Below are positions 6,334 through 10,367 of a DNA stretch of 10,367 nucleotides, piece by piece (the stretch's first letter is position 1; every line of letters begins with the position of its first letter). The translations under genes and the position numbers were made by a program. The DNA comes from Bacillota bacterium (GTDB taxonomy: Bacteria; Bacillota_I; Bacilli_A; RF39; UBA660), in contig JAGZRP010000016.1 in the NCBI GenBank assembly GCA_018381595.1, positions 1 through 10,367 on the forward strand. Direction: 5' to 3'. The notes under the pieces are model-generated. The model was not told the origin of the DNA. It searched no databases and saw only the letters and a list, made by a program, of their open reading frames with translations.

Positions 6334-8408
6334 TTTATAACCTTCTTTCCTAGTTTTTTATCCCATGTTGTTTTTTCAATGACCTTGTCAAAAATAATTA
6401 ATAATGCTGGCAATACAGTAATTACAACAATCATACTGATAATAGCCCCTCTTGAAATTAATGTACATAAAGAGCCAATCATTTCAAGTTTGGAATACAT
6501 TCCTACCCCACAAGTGGCAGCAAAGAAACATAAACCACTCACCATAATAGATGTCATAGAATGTTTTAATGCATAATCAGCTGATTTTATTTTATCTTGA
6601 CCACTTCTTCTTGCTTCTCGGTATTTTGTGGTCATTAAAATCGCATAGTCTACTGTTGCTCCTAATTGGATGGTTCCAATCACAATTGATGCGATAAATG
6701 GAATTGTTACTCCTGTATAATATGGAACAGACATATTTAAGAAAATTGCGAATTCAATGGTAGCTACCAAAATAATGGGAAGTGAAATAGATTTTAAAAC
6801 AAATACCATTAAAATAAATATAATTCCAATCGATGCGGTATTTACATTTTTAAAATCTTGATCACTGATTTCAACCAAATCTTTCATCAATGGTCCTTCT
6901 CCCGCGAGAATTGCTTTCTTGTCATATTTTTTGACAATCTGATTCATTTCTTTAATCTGATGATTTAATTCTGGCGTTGCGGTTTCATACGTTGAATTTA
7001 CAATCACCATTTGATATTTATCACTTTTTAACATGGATAACAATTCATTTGGCAATGCTTCCTCTGGAAGTCCAATTTCATTGATTTTTGATAAACTTAA
7101 GGCAAAATCAATTCCCTTTACAGATTCAATCTCAGAAAGCATTTGATTTAATCGATGTGCGTCCATATCTTTGAACACTAAAATCAATTCTGGCGAAACG
7201 ATATCGAATTTATCTTTTAGTAGTTCGTTTGCTTTACTACTAGGTAAACTAGCAGGCATCGCTTTATTTAAATTGTAATATACCTTTGTATTCATTTGTC
7301 CATAGTATGCAGGTACTAGTAGAATGACAAACAAAATAGCAATTAATTGATAATGTTTGATATTGAATTTTCTTAATTTGTCAAACTTTGGAAAGAGTTC
7401 ACGATGTTTTGTCTTCTCAATCCATTTATCAAATACTAATAGTAATGCAGGAAAAATTGTAATGACTGATACAACACCAAGTAATACTCCTTTTGCCATA
7501 ACAAGACCAATATCACTACCAAGTGTTAATGTCATCGTACAAAGTGCTAAAAAACCGGCAATTGTAGTAAGCGAACTACCAACAACACTTCGCATCGTTT
7601 CCACAATTGCTTCTTCCATTGCTTTTAATTTATCTGTATGTTGCCTTTTCTGTCTTTGATAAGCATGATATAGGAAAATAGAAAAGTCCATCGTAACTCC
7701 CAATTGTAATACTGCACTAATTGCTTTGGTAATATATGAAATTTCTCCAAACATCACATTGGTTCCCATATTGTAAAGAATGGAAAATCCAATACTACAA
7801 AGTAATAATACTGGAACAACATAGGAATCTAATGCGAATAGTAAAACAATTCCACAGAAAATAACAGCGACGATGACATAAACCGCAATTTCTGAGTTTG
7901 CAATGTCTCCAGTATCTTTTACAACAGAACTCATCCCACTATAGTGACATGCTTTTGAGGTTGTTTCTCTTAACGTTTCAATTGCCTCAATTGTTTTCTC
8001 ATCAGAAATAGAATCTTTAAATGTAATTAATATCGGACTAAATCCGTCTTTCTCTATTTTATTTTGAATAGAATCTGGTAGCATTTCTTTTGGAATTGTA
8101 GTTCCTATCATATCTGAGGTTCCTATTACTTTTTCCACACCATCTATTTTTCTGATTTGATTTTCTAATGAAACCAAATCTTTTGTTTCCATATGATCAA
8201 TGAGTGCAATCGAAAAAGCACCCATATGGAAATCATTTGTTAATATTTCTTGCCCTTTCATGGTTTCAATATCATCTGGAAGATATACTAAAATATCATA
8301 ATTAATTTTTGTTGCCTTAATTCCAAGAATGGTAGGAATCAATAGTAACAATGACACAATTAATATCAGTATTCTGTGTTTACAAGTCCATTCACTTAAT
8401 TTTTTCAT
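6330..8408 (-). CDS. MMPL/RND-family transporter
   Basis: This 692-residue inner-membrane transporter has the duplicated RND layout. The first half has helix 1 near residues 13-30, an extracellular domain to about 165 and a helix bundle near 174-330. The second half has helix 7 near 354-370, an extracellular domain to about 520 and a second bundle near 525-675. Each half keeps the MMPL helix motif with a buried Asp: QLGVTMDFSIFLYH (Asp241) and QLGATVDYAILMTTKY (Asp587), the expected proton-relay positions. A DILVYLPDD segment after helix 1 is also typical. Family members move lipids, hydrophobic compounds or peptides out of the cell; the substrate here is not readable. The start is placed at the ATG at 8408, which follows AAAGGAGGGA, rather than the ATG at 8429, which has no ribosome site, lies in an operator and is almost at the predicted transcript start. 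It is the first gene of a two-gene operon. Confidence 0.92.
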   Translation of the reverse strand: MKKLSEWTCKHRILILIVSLLLLIPTILGIKATKINYDILVYLPDDIETMKGQEILTNDFHMGAFSIALIDHMETKDLVSLENQIRKIDGVEKVIGTSDMIGTTIPKEMLPDSIQNKIEKDGFSPILITFKDSISDEKTIEAIETLRETTSKACHYSGMSSVVKDTGDIANSEIAVYVIVAVIFCGIVLLFALDSYVVPVLLLCSIGFSILYNMGTNVMFGEISYITKAISAVLQLGVTMDFSIFLYHAYQRQKRQHTDKLKAMEEAIVETMRSVVGSSLTTIAGFLALCTMTLTLGSDIGLVMAKGVLLGVVSVITIFPALLLVFDKWIEKTKHRELFPKFDKLRKFNIKHYQLIAILFVILLVPAYYGQMNTKVYYNLNKAMPASLPSSKANELLKDKFDIVSPELILVFKDMDAHRLNQMLSEIESVKGIDFALSLSKINEIGLPEEALPNELLSMLKSDKYQMVIVNSTYETATPELNHQIKEMNQIVKKYDKKAILAGEGPLMKDLVEISDQDFKNVNTASIGIIFILMVFVLKSISLPIILVATIEFAIFLNMSVPYYTGVTIPFIASIVIGTIQLGATVDYAILMTTKYREARRSGQDKIKSADYALKHSMTSIMVSGLCFFAATCGVGMYSKLEMIGSLCTLISRGAIISMIVVITVLPALLIIFDKVIEKTTWDKKLGKKVIK

Positions 8409-8410
8409 GT

Positions 8411-8420
8411 TCCCTCCTTT
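8411..8420 (-). promoter_or_regulatory. Ribosome-binding site fixing the MMPL start
   Basis: AAAGGAGGGA on the minus strand stands directly before the ATG at 8408, about 5 bases from the GGAG core. The in-frame ATG at 8429 has nothing comparable. Confidence 0.75.
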
Positions 8421-8422
8421 TA

Positions 8423-8435
8423 TGACCATTAGTCA
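8423..8435. promoter_or_regulatory. TetR-type operator 1 (start-site position)
   Basis: TGACCA-T-TAGTCA is an imperfect palindrome with half-sites TGACCA and TGACTA. It covers about +2 to +14 relative to the predicted MMPL start site, a position where a bound repressor would block early transcription. It shares 12 of 13 bases with operator 2. Confidence 0.75.
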
Positions 8436-8439
8436 TTTC

Positions 8440-8452
8440 TGACAATATATCA
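8440..8452. promoter_or_regulatory. Degenerate third operator-like site
   Basis: TGACAATATATCA keeps the outer TGA...TCA of the 13-bp operators and covers the -10 box. Its centre is 17 and 19 bases from the centres of the two good copies. It may be a low-affinity site or only a by-product of the -10 sequence. Confidence 0.35.
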
Positions 8453-8472
8453 CAAAAATGACCACTAGTCAA
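8444..8472 (-). promoter_or_regulatory. Promoter of the MMPL operon
   Basis: On the minus strand TTGACT (8467-8472) and TATATT (8444-8449) are separated by exactly 17 bases and match consensus at five of six positions each. This is the best promoter in the window. Operator 2 overlaps its -35 and operator 1 its start region. Confidence 0.8.
8459..8471. promoter_or_regulatory. TetR-type operator 2 (-35 position)
   Basis: TGACCA-C-TAGTCA differs from operator 1 only at the central base. It overlaps five of the six -35 bases of the MMPL promoter. The sites are 36 bases apart centre to centre, between three and four helical turns. Confidence 0.75.
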
Positions 8473-8520
8473 TATTTAAATAGATATAATAATTACAAGA
8501 TTCATATTACATTCTGATTA

Positions 8521-8549
8521 TTGACTAACAGTTCATTATATGTCATAAT
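8521..8549 (+). promoter_or_regulatory. Promoter of the TetR-DUF308 operon
   Basis: TTGACT (8521-8526) and CATAAT (8544-8549) are separated by 17 bases, each five of six to consensus. The start would be near 8556, just ahead of the ribosome site. Only a poor operator-like stretch (TGACTAACAGTTCA from 8522, one base too long) overlaps it, so autorepression is less certain than repression of the MMPL side. Confidence 0.65.
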
Positions 8550-8569
8550 AAAAGTGAGGTGAACTAAAA

Positions 8570-9151
8570 ATGGAAAAAAGTGAGGAAAATAAAAAAATAA
8601 AACAACAGAGATTATTGGAAACCGCTTTCCATCTTTTCACAGAAAAGGGGGTTGAAAATACTTCGATTCAAGAAATTGTCGACGAAGCAAATGTTGCCAA
8701 AGGAACTTTTTATCTTTATTTTAAAGATAAATATGATATTAGAAATGTATTAATTACTTCGAAAAGTCAGCAACTATTCCACGATGCTTTAGAAAGTCTT
8801 CATCACAACTATATTAATAGTTTCAGTGATCAAATTATTTTTGTCATTAATTATGTCATCGATGAACTTATTAAAGAGCCATTATTATTAAAATTTATTT
8901 CTAAAAACTTATCGAGTGGCATATATAATAATGCATTGAAAATTGAAGAAGGAAAAGATTCACTCTATCAATTATTTATAAAAGGAATTGAGGAAAATCA
9001 TATCAATCTCACAAATCCAGAAATCACGCTATTTATGATTATTGAACTCGTAAGCTCTACTTGTTTCCATACAATTCTTTACAAAGAACCAATAAAAATT
9101 GAAGAATTTAAACCTTTTTTATACGATACGATTCGAGATATGTTAAAATAG
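8570..9151 (+). CDS. TetR/AcrR-family transcriptional regulator
   Basis: This 193-residue regulator has the usual family size. The N-terminal DNA-binding domain covers residues about 11-58, with the helix-turn-helix TSIQEIVDEANVAKGTFYLY (31-50) and the family-typical FKDKYDI that follows. The C-terminal two thirds are helical and would hold the ligand pocket and dimer face; they are too variable to suggest a ligand. The ATG at 8570 follows GAGGTGA (8556-8562). The gene diverges from the MMPL operon across a region with two matching 13-bp palindromes, so the natural inference is that it represses that operon and is released when a hydrophobic or membrane-active compound binds. The DUF308 gene follows after 24 bases with its own ribosome site. 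Confidence 0.93.
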   Translation: MEKSEENKKIKQQRLLETAFHLFTEKGVENTSIQEIVDEANVAKGTFYLYFKDKYDIRNVLITSKSQQLFHDALESLHHNYINSFSDQIIFVINYVIDELIKEPLLLKFISKNLSSGIYNNALKIEEGKDSLYQLFIKGIEENHINLTNPEITLFMIIELVSSTCFHTILYKEPIKIEEFKPFLYDTIRDMLK

Positions 9152-9175
9152 TAATATGAGAAAGAGGGCGTCTAA

Positions 9176-9709
9176 ATGAAAAAATTAAGATGGGGTTATA
9201 TGCCACTTATAAGTGCAGGTATTTTATTCATCATTGGAATTCTTCTCTTGATATTCCCTGCTCAATTTTTAAAAGGAATTAATCAAGTATTAGGGATTCT
9301 ACTCTTAATTATTGGAATAGAACAAATCATATACGGTATTTTTTCAAAAGATACTATTCTACTTCCAAACTTTAGTTTAACCCAAGGTGTTGTTAGTTTC
9401 GTATTATCCATGTTACTTTTATTCCGCCCAAACTTATCAAATACTGTCATTGGTATTATTGTAGGAATTTGGGTTGTATCTAGTGCAACATTAAAATTAA
9501 ATGTCGTATTTCAAAAATCAAGTTTAAAATTACCGTGGGGATGGGATTTACTAGATTGTTTCTTGAAGTTTGTATTTGGATTTATCCTGATTTTCAAACC
9601 ATTTAAAGGATTTACACTCTGGACCATGTTTGCTGGAGGATATCTCATTATGATTGCAATTGACCTTCTAATTACTGCAATTTATATTGATAAAGTATTT
9701 CGAAAATGA
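9176..9709 (+). CDS. DUF308/HdeD-like six-helix membrane protein
   Basis: This 177-residue hydrophobic protein has six predicted membrane helices (about 10-27, 37-54, 68-84, 89-106, 124-141 and 147-170) with short loops. The helices fall into three similar hairpins with repeating patterns (AGILFIIGILLLIFP, ILLLIIGIEQIIYG, VLSMLLLFRP, FGFILIFKP), in which a helix ends in F/R-P or K-P. That internal repeat is characteristic of the HdeD/DUF308 family. HdeD is linked to acid resistance in E. coli, but no biochemical activity is established for Bacillota members. The ATG follows AAAGAGGG closely. It lies 24 bases after the TetR gene and shares its promoter, so it is probably an accessory membrane component of the same response. 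It ends at a hairpin terminator. Confidence 0.85.
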   Translation: MKKLRWGYMPLISAGILFIIGILLLIFPAQFLKGINQVLGILLLIIGIEQIIYGIFSKDTILLPNFSLTQGVVSFVLSMLLLFRPNLSNTVIGIIVGIWVVSSATLKLNVVFQKSSLKLPWGWDLLDCFLKFVFGFILIFKPFKGFTLWTMFAGGYLIMIAIDLLITAIYIDKVFRK

Positions 9710-9718
9710 AACAAATAA

Positions 9719-9750
9719 AAAACTAGATATTCATTATCTAGTTTTATTTT
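9719..9750. terminator. Bidirectional terminator between DUF308 and YezG-like genes
   Basis: A perfect 11-bp stem (AAAACTAGATA, 9719-9729, with TATCTAGTTTT, 9735-9745) has a 5-base loop TTCAT and a T-rich tail. The distal arm overlaps the stop codon (9744-9746) of the convergent gene. A-rich sequence precedes the stem, so it can serve both strands. Confidence 0.85.
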
Positions 9751-10358
9751 GCATCCTCATAACCATATTCAAATCCAACTTGTCCATTCTCTTTTACAAT
9801 CATATTCAGAACAGTCCATGGTTTTTCTACTTTTCCACTGGTTAATTGTACTAATTTTTCTATTTCTGTCTCGATTTTCTTTAATGCTTCTTTTTCAAGC
9901 CCTTGATGACTCATTAATTTACCATCTTTTTTCCAAATCGCCATTTTAATAGCAATTGGTTTATTTGATCTGGTTGCTTTTAATTGAATGGTAGTCCACT
10001 CATCTTGTACACAAGTTACAATTGCATTTACAATTTTTTTCAGTTGTTTCTTCTCTTCTAACTCTTCATTTTTTGTAACAGTACTTGGTGTTTCTTTACA
10101 AATGGTTTCTTTATTTTCTTTTTTCACTTGTTTTTCAAATGCTTTCTTACTACAGAAAATTGTATTTTCAATTTTCATCTTTCTCATTTCTTCTGTCAAA
10201 CGTTCAAAAATCGCATCAATCAATGGCTCTTTTGTATTTGAGGTTTTAATTAATTTAATATCGTATGGTTTAAAAATAATTTCAATTTTATTTTCTTTTC
10301 TTTTACGACTGCTTAAATTTTTTCCCTTCATGCTAGAATAATCTAAGTTGCAGACCAT
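9744..10358 (-). CDS. Uncharacterised protein with YezG/DUF600-like C-terminal half (possibly 5' partial)
   Basis: I read 204 residues from the ATG at 10358, but the frame stays open to the window end (Asn-Val-Leu before this Met), and no ribosome site is visible in the 9 remaining bases. The true start may therefore lie outside. The protein is soluble, with no signal or membrane helix. Residues 1-95 are Lys-rich, with a short beta-like segment (KIEIIFKPYDIKLIKT), a helix and a charged, low-complexity linker (about 75-105). Residues 105-204 resemble YezG/DUF600 proteins: an opening helix, EWTTIQLKA (119-127), a Lys-Asp-Gly turn, a long helix (EALKKIETEIEKLV) and the closing PWTVLNMIVKENGQVGFEY plus GYED. 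YezG-type proteins act as immunity partners of secreted toxins, but no toxin gene lies beside it here. The family call rests on remembered motif spacing and is moderate. Confidence 0.55.
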   Translation of the reverse strand: MVCNLDYSSMKGKNLSSRKRKENKIEIIFKPYDIKLIKTSNTKEPLIDAIFERLTEEMRKMKIENTIFCSKKAFEKQVKKENKETICKETPSTVTKNEELEEKKQLKKIVNAIVTCVQDEWTTIQLKATRSNKPIAIKMAIWKKDGKLMSHQGLEKEALKKIETEIEKLVQLTSGKVEKPWTVLNMIVKENGQVGFEYGYEDAK

Positions 10359-10367
10359 TAAAACATT

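Noticed and set aside
8522..8535. Fourth operator, TGACTAACAGTTCA, over the tetR promoter
   Set aside because: It is one base too long and mismatched in the right half-site; the TGACT part is explained by the -35 box.
9749..10341. Plus-strand Phe/Ser/Leu-rich open frames opposite the YezG-like gene
   Set aside because: Their hydrophobic composition is the complement of Lys/Glu-rich codons on the minus strand, and no ribosome site precedes them.

Overview
The window is AT-rich DNA with strong GGAGG-type Shine-Dalgarno sites, short intergenic regions, U-tailed hairpin terminators and TGA used as a normal stop (agrB-like, MMPL and DUF308 genes). Together with an AgrB/AgrD peptide-signalling pair this points to a low-GC Bacillota chromosome. 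A gut-type Bacilli/Erysipelotrichia or clostridial lineage would fit, but the sequence does not let me name the species. I see no rRNA, tRNA, insertion sequence, phage or CRISPR. No stretch over 300 bases lacks a gene; the longest gap is about 210 bases, between the agrB-like and cold-shock genes.

Left part (1-1700): the 3' end of an AgrC-like sensor kinase runs rightward into a perfect 13-bp hairpin. Facing it on the minus strand are an AgrB-like peptide-processing protease and, just downstream of it, a 40-residue AgrD-like pro-peptide gene. This is a quorum-sensing cassette in an unusual convergent layout instead of the classical collinear agrBDCA. The predicted thiolactone ring is one residue larger than in Staphylococcus or Listeria, and a second cysteine lies in the removed tail. 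A small cold-shock protein gene is transcribed divergently from agrB.

Middle (1701-4539): one minus-strand gene encodes a P2B (plasma-membrane/PMCA-like) Ca2+-ATPase, which would pump Ca2+ out of the cell. Its probable promoter and ribosome-binding site are visible. Upstream is a short non-coding stretch with repeated CCACAG/CTGTGG motifs.

Right-centre (4540-9745): an export locus built around a divergent, TetR-controlled promoter region. Leftward, an MMPL/RND-type transporter overlaps by 4 bases a secreted protein with Leu-x-x-Gly heptad repeats. Rightward, a TetR/AcrR regulator is followed by a six-helix DUF308 (HdeD-like) membrane protein. Two near-identical 13-bp palindromes (TGACCA-N-TAGTCA) straddle the MMPL promoter, one on the -35 and one at the start site, with a degenerate third between them. 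This explains how the regulator could silence the transporter operon.

Right edge (9744-10367): a minus-strand gene, possibly cut by the window end, whose C-terminal half resembles YezG/DUF600 immunity-type proteins. Three convergent gene pairs in the window each share one bidirectional terminator hairpin that touches or overlaps their stop codons.
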